Made by a program: the position numbers and the translations under genes | Part shown: positions 1 to 7,891 of the stretch, piece by piece | Numbering within the stretch: the first letter of the stretch is position 1 | How the letters are laid out: each line of letters begins with the position of its first letter | Origin: Streptomyces sp. S.PNR 29 | Lineage (GTDB): Bacteria > Actinomycetota > Actinomycetes > Streptomycetales > Streptomycetaceae | Direction of reading: 5' to 3' | DNA length: 64,000 bases | Assembly (NCBI RefSeq): GCF_030386795.1 | Contig: NZ_JANUQM010000008.1 | Span: 310,001 to 374,000, forward strand | Notes under the pieces: generated by a model | Told to the model about the DNA's origin: nothing | Database searches by the model: none | What the model saw: only the letters and a program-made list of their open reading frames with translations

Positions 1-979
1 CGGACTCGCGGTAGGCGGCCAGTGCCTCGTTGGCGCGCTCGGCCGCCTCCCGGTACAGGTCCCGGGACTTCGTCATGGCCTCCAGCGCCTCGCGGTACAT
101 CGTCACGAGCTCACGCGCGCGGGCCAGTTCCTCCTCCAGCGTGAGCAGACGCCACTCCTCCCGCAGTGCCGTCAGCGCCCTGTCGCCTTCCTCCGGCAGC
201 GGCCGCGTCAGGGCGGCGAACCCCGTCACCGCCGCGATCAGCTCGGACGGCTCCGAGCCGTCCAGGAAGACGGTGCGTACGGAGAAGTCCTGGGCGTCGT
301 AGCCGGACGGCACCGGCGTCCCGGGCAGCACCACCGCGCCGCCGCGCGGCACCTCCACGTCCACGTCCCGCAGCGCCCAGTTCACGACCCGCAGCTGGTG
401 CGGCGCGGCCCGGTGCTCCACGACCCGGTGCCGCAGCCCCGGCGGCAGATGCTCCGCCAGCGGTACGCGGCCCCGGTGGTCGGGTGTCATCGCCTCGTGG
501 ACGACGATGTGGATGTTCCACGGGCTGCGTACGGCGTTCCTGAGCACCCGCCGCACGTCCTTGTCGTCCTCGGGCAGGCGGTTGATGCCCCGGAAGCGCA
601 GGCCCGTGGCGATGTCGCGGTCCCAGGTGCTGTCCGGATCCCGGGGCCAGAACACGGCGGCCGGTGAGGGCCACTCAAGGCTCCAGGGCCGCTCCGCCTC
701 GGCCACCAGGGTCCACTCCTGCCCGCCGCCAGAGGCGTGCGTCAGCGTCAGCCGGGCGCGGACCGTCACCTCCTCGGGCACCTTCCAGCGGGCTTCGAAG
801 ACCGGCCCCGCGGCGTCCTCGGCCTCCGGCGGCTCCAGGAAGTCGTCGATGACCTGGCTGTCCTTGAGCTGTCGGAGGGTGCGCCGGACGGCGTCCTCCG
901 CGGCGGATCCGAGGTGGCGGCCGCGGGCCAGCCAGACGGTGGCGGGAGTGGTGGGGCGGTCGGTGGAGGAGGTCGGCAT
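1..979 (-). CDS. hypothetical protein with C-terminal coiled coil (3' end beyond window)
   Basis: I do not recognise a family. Reading from the ATG at 979 gives 326 codons without a stop, with normal Streptomyces codon bias, so the C-terminus lies outside the window. The N-terminal half contains a Trp-rich stretch (WPSPAAVFWPRD near residue 110) and a conserved-looking segment ending in SPWNIHIVVHEAM. The last ~70 visible residues are charged and Ala/Glu/Arg-rich (EEWRLLTLEEELARARELV, then REAAERANEAL), which should form a coiled coil. No signal peptide or membrane segment is visible, so it is probably cytoplasmic. The opposite strand has a longer open frame, but its composition is that of an antisense shadow. 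Confidence 0.6.
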   Translation of the reverse strand, partial: MPTSSTDRPTTPATVWLARGRHLGSAAEDAVRRTLRQLKDSQVIDDFLEPPEAEDAAGPVFEARWKVPEEVTVRARLTLTHASGGGQEWTLVAEAERPWSLEWPSPAAVFWPRDPDSTWDRDIATGLRFRGINRLPEDDKDVRRVLRNAVRSPWNIHIVVHEAMTPDHRGRVPLAEHLPPGLRHRVVEHRAAPHQLRVVNWALRDVDVEVPRGGAVVLPGTPVPSGYDAQDFSVRTVFLDGSEPSELIAAVTGFAALTRPLPEEGDRALTALREEWRLLTLEEELARARELVTMYREALEAMTKSRDLYREAAERANEALAAYRES

Positions 980-1097
980 GAGTCCATCTGTGAGCGGGGG
1001 CACGTGCGGATGCCAGTATCGTCGCCCCAGGTCAACGGAGATCAACCGGGGGTCTTTCCGTGTCACCGCGCACCATGGGCACTGCCGTCGGCGATTC

Positions 1098-1418
1098 CTA
1101 CCCCTGCTCACCCTCCCTGTCGGGGTGCGCCTCGCGGCCCGTGACGATGTCCGTCACCCCGGACTCGTCGGCCGCGTCCTCGCCCGGGCGGGGCGTGCTC
1201 CGGCCGCCGGCCTGGCCGCCACCGGTGGTGCCGTAGCCGCCCGGCACACCGGGGACGCTGTCCGCGTCGGCCTGCTCACGGCTGATGTGCCGGGTGGCGC
1301 GCACTCCGGCACGCCGCTCCTCATGGCGGTAGCTGAAGGGGCGGGCCTTCGCACGCTCCTCCTCGGCCTGCTCGGCCGCCCGTGCCTTGTCCTGTGGGTC
1401 GGGGGTCTTGTCAGTCAT
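1098..1418 (-). CDS. small hydrophilic hypothetical protein
   Basis: This 106-residue protein is rich in Glu, Arg, Gly and Asp and is probably disordered throughout. It has no predicted membrane segment or recognisable domain. It starts at an ATG with only a weak purine-rich upstream tract (GGTGGG). It lies just downstream of the BrkB-like gene on the same strand and could be co-transcribed with it. Function is unknown. Proteins of this type are common in Streptomyces, but I see no motif to assign. Confidence 0.5.
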   Translation of the reverse strand: MTDKTPDPQDKARAAEQAEEERAKARPFSYRHEERRAGVRATRHISREQADADSVPGVPGGYGTTGGGQAGGRSTPRPGEDAADESGVTDIVTGREAHPDREGEQG

Positions 1419-1457
1419 GGCGTCCGCGTACCCACCGGTGGCGGCGCCATGACCGGC

Positions 1458-2564
1458 TCATTCGTCCGGCGCCGCCCGCCGTCGGTCCTGGTCGTCCCAG
1501 GCGCGGGTGTCGCGGGGCTCGACGTACGGCTCGCTGTCGGGCGGATAGCCGGCGGCCATGACGCGCTGCCGGGACAGCTCTGCGTCGAACTCCAGGCCGA
1601 GAAGGATGGCGATGTTGGTCACCCACAGCCAGACCAGGAAAATGATCACGCCGGCCAGGGTTCCGTAGGTCTTGTTGTACGAGCCGAAGTTCGCCACGTA
1701 GAAGGCGAACCCGGCGGAGGCGACCAACCAGATCACCAGGGCGAGAAGACTGCCGGGAGTGATCCACCTGAAGCCCCGGACCCGGGCGTTCGGGGTGGCC
1801 CAGTACAGGATCGCGATCATGGTCGTGACGAGCAGGGCCAGCACCGGCCACTTGGCGATCGACCACACCGTCAGCGCGGTGTCGCCGAGGCCCAGGACGT
1901 CGCCCGCCTCCTCGGCCAGGCTGCCGGTGAACACCACGATGAGCGCGCTCACCACGGCCAGCAACAGCAGCACCACGGTCAGGGCCACCCGGAGCGGCAG
2001 CACCTTCCAGATCGGGCGCCCCTCGGCGACGTCGTACACCGCGTTCGCCGTGCGGATGAAGGCGGCCACATAGCCGGACGCGGACCATACGGCGGCCACC
2101 AGGCCGACGATCGCCAGCAGGGAGCCGAGACCGGCGTTGTTCTGCAGTTGCCGCACCGCGCTGGAGATGATGTCCCGCGCGGAGCCGGGCGCGAGCTGCT
2201 GGAGGTTGTCGAGGACCTGATCGGTGGCGGACCGGCCGGCCACCCCGAGCAGGGAGACCAGCACCAGCAACGCCGGGAACAGCGACAGCACGCCGTAGTA
2301 GGTCAGCGCGGCGGCGCGGTCGGTCAGCTCGTCGTCCTTGAACTCGGACAGCACACGGCGCGACAGCGCCAGCCAGGAACGCTTCGGCAGCTCGGTGGGC
2401 GACTCGGGAGCCGCACGTTCCGTCGCGGCGTCCGGACCGAACTCCGGTTCCGTCTCGTCCCGCGTCCGCTCCACGTGCTGTTCCCGGGCCTCTTCATCGG
2501 ACGGTCGGCCTTCGTCCTGGCGGGGAGCGTGCTTTCCGCGGTGGGGGAGGTGCAGTCGGGTCAT
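1458..2564 (-). CDS. YihY/virulence factor BrkB family membrane protein
   Basis: Integral membrane protein of the YihY/BrkB family, of unknown transport role. The first ~85 residues are charged and cytoplasmic. The family core then begins with the typical KDDELTDRAAALTYYGVLSLFPALLVLVSLLG. Further hydrophobic segments include LLAIVGLVAAVWSASGYVAAF, a Val/Leu-rich helix after LRVALTVV, and GVIIFLVWLWVTNIAILLGLEFDAEL near the end, for about six helices. The C-terminal tail is hydrophilic. I chose the ATG at 2564 (368 residues). A GTG at 2618 would add 18 Pro/Gly-rich residues, and neither start has a strong ribosome site. Confidence 0.85.
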   Translation of the reverse strand: MTRLHLPHRGKHAPRQDEGRPSDEEAREQHVERTRDETEPEFGPDAATERAAPESPTELPKRSWLALSRRVLSEFKDDELTDRAAALTYYGVLSLFPALLVLVSLLGVAGRSATDQVLDNLQQLAPGSARDIISSAVRQLQNNAGLGSLLAIVGLVAAVWSASGYVAAFIRTANAVYDVAEGRPIWKVLPLRVALTVVLLLLAVVSALIVVFTGSLAEEAGDVLGLGDTALTVWSIAKWPVLALLVTTMIAILYWATPNARVRGFRWITPGSLLALVIWLVASAGFAFYVANFGSYNKTYGTLAGVIIFLVWLWVTNIAILLGLEFDAELSRQRVMAAGYPPDSEPYVEPRDTRAWDDQDRRRAAPDE

Positions 2565-2887
2565 GGGCACCGGGTAGCCCGGTGGGCCAGGACCACGCAC
2601 GGGGTGTGCGGGAATCACGCGAGGCGGTCACCGTTCACCCATGGTGCGGTCGGCGGGATGTCATGACAATGGGCGGGCGCGGGCAGGGCAGGCCCACCAT
2701 CCGCATCGGGGCCGGCCCTGTCCGCGTTCCCGTGCCCGGACCCCTCGTCGCCGCCCCCATATCACGGTCATAAGTACCCGCGTGCAAGTTCCACTGGAAA
2801 ATGCCAAAGCCCTCACCTGGGTCGAGCACTTTCCGTAGTCTCGATGTCACGTTCGCGGCGCACCCGTGCAAGGGGAGGGGATCCGGC
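2565..2887. other. intergenic region upstream of roadblock operon
   Basis: This roughly 320-base gap separates the leftward BrkB-like gene from the rightward roadblock/LC7 operon and must hold both promoters. The stretch around 2760-2800 is less G+C-rich than its surroundings and is the likeliest promoter position for the operon. I see no convincing -35/-10 pair, and no small gene with plausible codon use. A strong ribosome site (AGGGGAGGGG, about 2871-2880) ends the gap. Confidence 0.4.
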
Positions 2888-3286
2888 GTGCCCGGAATCG
2901 ACGAGAGTCTGCTCGAAGCCATGCGACTGCCCGGCGCTCGGGGCGCGTCGCTGGTCGACTGGATCAGCGGACTCACTCTGGGAGCGGTGGGCGACGCACC
3001 GGGCGGCGACGCGGAGGCGACCGCGGCCGAGACCGCGGAACTCGCCCGGCTCGCCGCCGAGAGCAACGCCCTGGCGCCCGCCGAGGGCGGCGCGGCGTCG
3101 GGCAAGGAGCCGCCCGTCCAGGACGTGATCATCACCAACGCGGACTCGTACCACCTGCTGAGGTTCATCGGCACCGCCTTCGACAGCACGGTGTTCCTGC
3201 ACCTGTGGCTGGACCGCCACGACGGAAACCTGGCCCTGGCCCGCATACGGCTGGCCGAGATGGCGGATCGACTGGTGCTGGGATGA
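2888..3286 (+). CDS. roadblock/LC7 domain protein
   Basis: A 132-residue roadblock/LC7-like protein, the first gene of a four-gene operon. The GTG at 2888 is chosen because a strong AGGGGAGGGG ribosome site sits about seven bases upstream; an ATG at 2801 has none. The fold is suggested by the ESLLEAMRLPGARGASLVDWISGLTLGAVG start, which matches the strand-helix pattern of the fourth gene. The end of the protein (DVIITNADSYHLLRFIGTAF, then FLHLWLDRHDGNLALAR) aligns with the fourth gene as well. A Glu/Ala-rich insert of about 40 residues lies in the middle. Its stop overlaps the next start by ATGA. Roadblock proteins usually regulate small Ras-like GTPases, and none is encoded here. Confidence 0.75.
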   Translation: MPGIDESLLEAMRLPGARGASLVDWISGLTLGAVGDAPGGDAEATAAETAELARLAAESNALAPAEGGAASGKEPPVQDVIITNADSYHLLRFIGTAFDSTVFLHLWLDRHDGNLALARIRLAEMADRLVLG

Positions 3287-4059
3287 CGACGGCTCCGAGA
3301 ACGTACGAAACGACCTCGGCCTCCCTCGGCGCGCTCGCCGCCGAACGGGCGACCGGTGCCCTCTCCAGCGAGCGAGGCGTCATCTACCTCTCGGCGGGCC
3401 GTGTCGTGCACGTCGAGTCCGCCTTCACCCCCGACGTCGGGATCCTGCTCACCGGGAGCGGTGCCGTGGCCCCGGACGGCTGGTGGGAGGCGGTCGACCG
3501 GGCCGGGGCGCAGCACCTGGTGGGCCGCCGGCTCGTGGACAGCGGGCGTCTCGCCGCAGGAGCGCTGGAGCTGTGCCACCTGGGTGCCCTGTTCGACGCC
3601 GCTTACTTCGTCCTCGCCCATGACGGCCCCGTACGCCGCTTCCGGCCGGGGGCCGCGCACTGGCTCGGCGTGGTCCGTCCCGTATCGGTGGACACCGTCG
3701 TCCGCGAGTCGACGCGCCGCCGTGAACTGCTGCACCGCATATGGCCCGAACCCGACATCGACCTCGTCCCCCTCGCGCGCGTATCCGATGCCGGCTCCGC
3801 CGACCTGCCGCTGAGGCGGAGCCGGACGCTGGCCCAGGTCGACGGCGTCCGCACCGCCGCCGAGATCGCCGCGGCACTGGCCTGCCGTACGTACCACACC
3901 CTCGTCGAACTGCGCCGCCTGGCCGCCGACGGTCTCGTCGTCCCCGCCCCGCACAGCCCCGCGCCGGCCGAACCGAGCGGGGGCCGGTACGCGGTGGCCG
4001 GGGACGATCCCGACACGGCTCTGCTGCGACGGCTTCGAGACGCCTTGGAGGCCCTGTGA
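3283..4059 (+). CDS. PATAN/DUF4388-like protein with C-terminal winged-helix-like segment
   Basis: A 258-residue protein translationally coupled to the preceding gene through ATGA. The first ~60 residues (ERATGALSSERGVIYLSAGRVVHVES) resemble the DUF4388/PATAN domain, found beside response-regulator and roadblock modules. The segment around residues 180-230 (LAQVDGVRTAAEIAAALACR, then LVELRRLAADGLVV) reads like a winged helix. No catalytic motif or membrane segment is seen. Lying between roadblock genes, it is probably part of the same complex as a scaffold or regulator; that role is inferred from position. The DUF4388 resemblance is by eye. Confidence 0.65.
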   Translation: MTTAPRTYETTSASLGALAAERATGALSSERGVIYLSAGRVVHVESAFTPDVGILLTGSGAVAPDGWWEAVDRAGAQHLVGRRLVDSGRLAAGALELCHLGALFDAAYFVLAHDGPVRRFRPGAAHWLGVVRPVSVDTVVRESTRRRELLHRIWPEPDIDLVPLARVSDAGSADLPLRRSRTLAQVDGVRTAAEIAAALACRTYHTLVELRRLAADGLVVPAPHSPAPAEPSGGRYAVAGDDPDTALLRRLRDALEAL

Positions 4060-4097
4060 TCCGCGCGCGTCGACAGCGTGCCGAAAGGAGACTGCTC

Positions 4098-4607
4098 ATG
4101 GCCGTCGAGACGGACGTCCTCGACGAACTGCATCGACTGCGCACCCGCATCCCCCGGTTGACGGGCTCGCTCGCGGCCACCGTCGACGGGCTCGTCCTGG
4201 CGCACGACGTGCCGGAGACCGAACCGGAGGGGCTCGCGGCGCTCACCGCAGCCGCCCTCGGCGTCGCCCACCGCATGGCCGACGCCGCCGCGCGCGGCGA
4301 GTTCCGTGAGCTGCTGATGCGCGGGACCGAGGGGTACGTCGCCACCTACGCGGCCGGACCGACCGCCGTGCTCACCCTGCTCGCCGACGGCCGCGTCAAC
4401 GTGGGCCGCCTGCACCTGGAGGGCCGGCGCAGCGGTGCGCGGATCGCGGACCTGGTGGCCACCCACGTCGGCCTGGGCCGGAACCGTCACGGCGACCCGC
4501 CCAGGACGCCCGAACCCCGCACGACGACACCCGCGGACGCGGCCCGCCCGATCGGCACCCTGCCGGTGCGCACGCCGCAGCGTCCCCAGCCCGGGGGCCA
4601 CCGCTGA
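4098..4607 (+). CDS. roadblock/LC7 domain protein with disordered Pro-rich tail
   Basis: A 169-residue protein whose ATG at 4098 is preceded by AAAGGAG at 4084-4090. Residues ~10-125 fit a roadblock/LC7 domain: the RIPRLTGSLAATVDGLVLAH strand-turn, a helix with LTAAALGVAHRMADAA, and GYVATYAAGPTAVLTLLAD followed by VNVGRLHLEGRRSGARIADLV. This is the arrangement of MglB-like regulators. The last ~45 residues are Pro/Thr/Arg-rich and probably unstructured. It is the third gene of the operon, 38 bases after the PATAN-like gene. Confidence 0.75.
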   Translation: MAVETDVLDELHRLRTRIPRLTGSLAATVDGLVLAHDVPETEPEGLAALTAAALGVAHRMADAAARGEFRELLMRGTEGYVATYAAGPTAVLTLLADGRVNVGRLHLEGRRSGARIADLVATHVGLGRNRHGDPPRTPEPRTTTPADAARPIGTLPVRTPQRPQPGGHR

Positions 4608-4659
4608 CAGACCTGGCCCACCATCACCGCCACCATCACCGACGGAAAGGAACCGACGC

Positions 4660-5034
4660 ATGGCCAACCTGGAGACCTCGCTGAAGGAATGCCTGAGCTC
4701 CATCGACGGAGCGACAGCTGCCGCACTCGTCGACTACACGAGCGGCATGGCCCTCGGAACGCTCGGCGGCAGCAAGGACTTCAACCTGGAAGTCGCCGCC
4801 GCCGGCAACACCGACGTCGTGCGGTCCAAGCTGCGCACGATGGAACACCTCGGTCTGAAGGAGGAGATCGAGGACATCCTCATCACCCTGAACACCCAGT
4901 ACCACCTGATCCGCCTCATCAAGGGGCGCGGGGGCAGTGGGCTGTTCCTGTACCTCGTCCTCGACGCGTCCCGGGCCAACCTGGCGATGGCCCGCCACCA
5001 ACTGCGCAGGATCGAGGCCGATCTGGAGGTCTGA
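4660..5034 (+). CDS. roadblock/LC7 domain protein
   Basis: A 124-residue compact roadblock/LC7 protein, last of the operon. It begins with ETSLKECLSSIDGATAAALVDYTSGMALGTLG and ends with LILYLVLD-like strands and the helix ANLAMARHQLRRIEADLEV, the canonical alpha/beta fold. AAAGG at 4645-4649 precedes the ATG. It is the closest relative of the first gene in the operon, without that gene's insert, so the two may be paralogues that form a heterodimer. A perfect 12-bp-stem terminator follows at once. Confidence 0.8.
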   Translation: MANLETSLKECLSSIDGATAAALVDYTSGMALGTLGGSKDFNLEVAAAGNTDVVRSKLRTMEHLGLKEEIEDILITLNTQYHLIRLIKGRGGSGLFLYLVLDASRANLAMARHQLRRIEADLEV

Positions 5035-5046
5035 GCCGCAACAGAG

Positions 5047-5083
5047 GCGAGGGGCGTGGGTCCGGTGGGCTCACGCCCCTCGC
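5047..5083 (+). terminator. hairpin terminator of the roadblock operon
   Basis: GCGAGGGGCGTG at 5047-5058 pairs perfectly with CACGCCCCTCGC at 5072-5083 around a 13-base loop, 12 bases after the last stop of the operon. No T tract follows, as is usual for Streptomyces terminators. Confidence 0.7.
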
Positions 5084-5124
5084 GTATGCCCCGTCTGCGT
5101 GCCCTCACCGTGTCCAGCCTCCTG

Positions 5125-5149
5125 GAATATATCGGCCGCCGATATATTC
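5125..5149. promoter_or_regulatory. palindromic operator of the PadR gene
   Basis: Perfect 11-bp arms GAATATATCGG and CCGATATATTC flank a CCG spacer and end eight bases before the PadR start. The arms are A/T-rich in a G+C-rich setting. Position and symmetry suggest autorepression by PadR; the transcript would be leaderless or nearly so. Confidence 0.75.
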
Positions 5150-5156
5150 TGTCTCC

Positions 5157-5528
5157 ATGGCATCGAGGAACATGACACAGGCGGCGTTCTTCGTCCTGAC
5201 CGCCCTGGCCGACGAACCGCGGCACGGCTACGGGATCCTGCGGGAGGTCGAGGAGCTGTCCGAAGGCGCGGTGCGGTTGCGGGTGGGCACGCTGTACGGC
5301 GTGCTCGACCGGCTCACCGCCGACGGACTGATCGTTCTGGACCGCGAGGAAGTGCAGCAGGGCCGCCTCAGGCGCTACTACCGCCTCACCGACGAGGGGC
5401 TCCAGGCCCTCACCGCGGAGGCCGAACGGATGGCGGCCGGGGCCGACGCCGCGCAGAAACGGATCGCACGGGGCCGTCGCACCGCACCGCCCGCCACCGG
5501 ACCCGGACTCGCCGGAGGTCTCGCATGA
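5157..5528 (+). CDS. PadR family transcriptional regulator
   Basis: A 123-residue PadR-type repressor. The winged helix is clear: MTQAAFFVLTALADEPRHGYGIL, then GTLYGVLDRLTADGLI and the wing RRYYRLTDEGLQAL. The C-terminal helix is short, as in PadR subfamily 2. The ATG at 5157 is immediately downstream of the palindrome at 5125-5149, so autoregulation is likely. The stop overlaps the start of the membrane protein gene (ATGA), the usual arrangement for PadR regulators that control a co-transcribed membrane protein. Confidence 0.9.
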   Translation: MASRNMTQAAFFVLTALADEPRHGYGILREVEELSEGAVRLRVGTLYGVLDRLTADGLIVLDREEVQQGRLRRYYRLTDEGLQALTAEAERMAAGADAAQKRIARGRRTAPPATGPGLAGGLA

Positions 5529-6526
5529 CGACGCTGCTGGAGACGCGCTACCGCGCCGTGCTGCGACTGCTCCCCGCGTACTACCGCCGGGCGCGGGAGG
5601 AGGAGATGGTCGAGACGTACCTGTGGGACGTCGACCAGGAGACCCAGGACCAGAGCCGGCCCACCGTGGGCGAGGTGGCGAGCATCGCCGCCCTGGCGCT
5701 GCGCAGCAGGCTCGGTACGGTGCAGGCGCCCCGGCCCTACGCCGTGCTCGGGTCGGCCGTCCGCCTCTTCGCGCTGTTCGCCGTGCTGCTGCAGGCCGGA
5801 TCCGCGCTCGTCGACCGTGTGCTGTCCCTGACCTGGGCGTCGACCGGTGGTCCCGCCCGGTGGGACATGTTCGTGTCCGACTTCACCGCCCATGGTCCGT
5901 GGTCCACGGCCGTCCAGGCCGCCGAGTGGACGCTCCCGCTGCTGTGGACGGTCGGCTACATCGCCCTCCTGCACGACCGCCGGCGCCTGGCCCGGGTGTC
6001 CGTGCTGCTGGCAGCGCTGCCCACGCTCTGGCCGCTCGTCGGACCGCTGGTGAGCGAAACGGTCCCGCCGGAGCCCGCCTACGCCACCGCGTCCGCGCTC
6101 CTTGCCTGGCTGTCGGCCCTCGCGCTCTGCGCGGCCCACCACCGCGACGCCCCTCCGGCGTCCCTGCCCGTGGGATCCCCCGGCATCGTCCTCATGGCGA
6201 GCTGTGTGGTGATGGGAGCCTCGATCGTGCTGCTGCCCGGCGCGGTCGACGCGGTGTGGGCCCCGGCCACGTTCTTCCTTGCGGGCTCGCTCGCCTGGCT
6301 GCTGTGGGGTGCCCGGCGCACGGACCGGACCAGCGCTTCCGGCGCACTCGCCCTGGCCGGGCTCGGCCTGCTGGTCCTGGTGGCACGCATCACCGCACTC
6401 GTCCCCTGGCTCGACGTACCCGTCCCGGCGGTGTACGTGGGCGGCGCCCTGGGGCAGACGGCCGCGCTGACCCTGCTGACCGCCGCACTGACCGTCGTCG
6501 GCACTCGCGCCCTGGCGACCCGGTGA
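5525..6526 (+). CDS. multi-pass membrane protein coupled to PadR
   Basis: A 333-residue membrane protein. A soluble N-terminus of ~75 residues (TRYRAVLRLLPAYYRRAREEEMVETYL) is followed by about eight to nine hydrophobic helices, including VLGSAVRLFALFAVLLQAG, LLWTVGYIALL and ALAGLGLLVLVARITALV. The N-terminal motif is typical of membrane proteins encoded directly after PadR regulators in actinomycetes. It overlaps padR by ATGA and is probably controlled by the same operator. The substrate or role is unknown. Its 3' end is not followed by an obvious terminator. Confidence 0.75.
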   Translation: MTTLLETRYRAVLRLLPAYYRRAREEEMVETYLWDVDQETQDQSRPTVGEVASIAALALRSRLGTVQAPRPYAVLGSAVRLFALFAVLLQAGSALVDRVLSLTWASTGGPARWDMFVSDFTAHGPWSTAVQAAEWTLPLLWTVGYIALLHDRRRLARVSVLLAALPTLWPLVGPLVSETVPPEPAYATASALLAWLSALALCAAHHRDAPPASLPVGSPGIVLMASCVVMGASIVLLPGAVDAVWAPATFFLAGSLAWLLWGARRTDRTSASGALALAGLGLLVLVARITALVPWLDVPVPAVYVGGALGQTAALTLLTAALTVVGTRALATR

Positions 6527-6583
6527 CGTCGTACGACCGGAATTCGGCTGCCGCGATGCCGGTGAGCCCGGTGAGGTACGTCC

Positions 6584-7812
6584 ATGGACGGTGCCACCGA
6601 GCAGGCCCGACGGGCGGCGTCAGGAAGTGGCCGAACGGTCACGCCGCAACCGGCTCGATGACACAGGTCGGCAGTCCTCGCGGCTCTGATGCTGGCCGCC
6701 TTCACCTTCAACCCCGCGGAGAACCCGCCGATCGGCCTGCTGGAGCTCAACTCCGAAAACCTGCGGGTGTCGTTGTCGGCGGTCGGTCTCCTGGTCACCG
6801 GCTATGGCGTGACGGTGGCCGTCGCCTCTGTGCCGCTCGCCCACGTCCTGCGTGCGGTGCCCCGACGCCATGTGCTCACGGGACTGCTGGCCGCGCTGGT
6901 CGTGTCGAGTCCGGTGGCGGCACTGGCCACCTCCTACGGGCTGCTGCTCGCCGCGCGGCTGCTGACCGCGCTGGCCCAGGCGCTGTTCTGGGCCGTGATG
7001 GGGCCGGTCGCGGCAGGCCTGTTCGCGCCCGAGGTCCGCGGGCGCGTGGTCGGGGCGCTGTCCGTCGCCGGTTCGCTCGCCCTCGTGCTCGGCGTTCCCG
7101 CCGGGACCTGGCTGGGCCGGCAGAGCGGCTGGCCGGTGCCGGTCGCCGTGCCGGCGGCTCTGGGGCTCGTCTCTCTGGTGACGATCGCCGCTCTGCTGCC
7201 GACCACGCGCCCGGAGGAAGAGCGCGCCGCCTACGCATCCCGTCCCGACGCCCGCCGGTTCGGGACCGTGCTGACGACCGGGACGCTGTCCGCCGCAGGG
7301 GCGTTCACGGGACACACGTACATCGTGACGTTCCTGGGAGAGGTGAGCGGGTTCTCCCCGAGCACGGTCAGCGCCCTGTTCGTGGCTTTCGGTGCTGCCT
7401 GTCTGGCCGGGGTGAGCGTCACCGGGGCATTGCTGGACCGCTTCCCGGATTCCGCGCTGAGCACTGCCGTGGCCACGCAGGCGGTGGGCATGCTCGGCCT
7501 GTACGCGGCCGGCCCCGACCCGGTGGCGGCGGGGTGTTCCTCCTGCTGATGGGCGGTGCGCTCGGACCGGTGTTCATGACCACCCAGAACGCGATGCTGC
7601 ACTGCGCGCCGGGCCGCACGGACATCGCACTCGCGGCGAACTCCGGTCCCTGCAAGGCCGGTATCGCGGCGGGCGCCGCGCTCGGGGGGCTCGTCCTGCC
7701 GCTCGCCGACGTGCGGGGCACCTTCCTGACCGGCGGGCTGCTGACCGCCTGCGCCTGCGCCGTGCTGCTCGCCGGCCGGCTGCTGCGTCACGGACCCAGG
7801 TCCGCCGCCTAG
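6584..7812 (+). pseudogene. MFS transporter pseudogene (in-frame stop and frameshift)
   Basis: The gene would encode a ~409-residue sugar/drug-efflux type MFS protein. An ATG at 6584 reads 25 codons and then hits TGA at 6659-6661. The same frame continues as HRSAVLAALMLAAFTFN and the typical ENPPIGLLELNSENLRVSLSAVG, up to DPVAAG. Near 7525-7535 the frame shifts: the open frame stops at 7549 while the family sequence continues in another frame (VFLLLMGGALGPVFMTTQNAM to the stop at 7812). Two independent lesions argue for a dead gene, though sequencing errors could mimic them. An ATG at 6689 gives a truncated 286-residue product. Confidence 0.8.
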
Positions 7813-7858
7813 AACCCACAGCCGGGCATGGCGTGCCGCCCGGGAAGGGGCGGCGACA

Positions 7859-7881
7859 GGCGGAGCCGGTCCGGCTCCGCC
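7859..7881. terminator. bidirectional hairpin between MFS pseudogene and fprA
   Basis: GGCGGAGCCGG at 7859-7869 and CCGGCTCCGCC at 7871-7881 are perfect inverted arms with a one-base centre, so the real loop is three to five bases. It lies between two convergent genes and can serve both. Confidence 0.6.
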
Positions 7882-7891
7882 GTTCAGCCGT

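Noticed and set aside
507..2666. A 719-codon open frame on the + strand
   Set aside because: It is antisense to the BrkB-like gene and two others; its product is low-complexity Arg/Gly/Pro and has no known domain.
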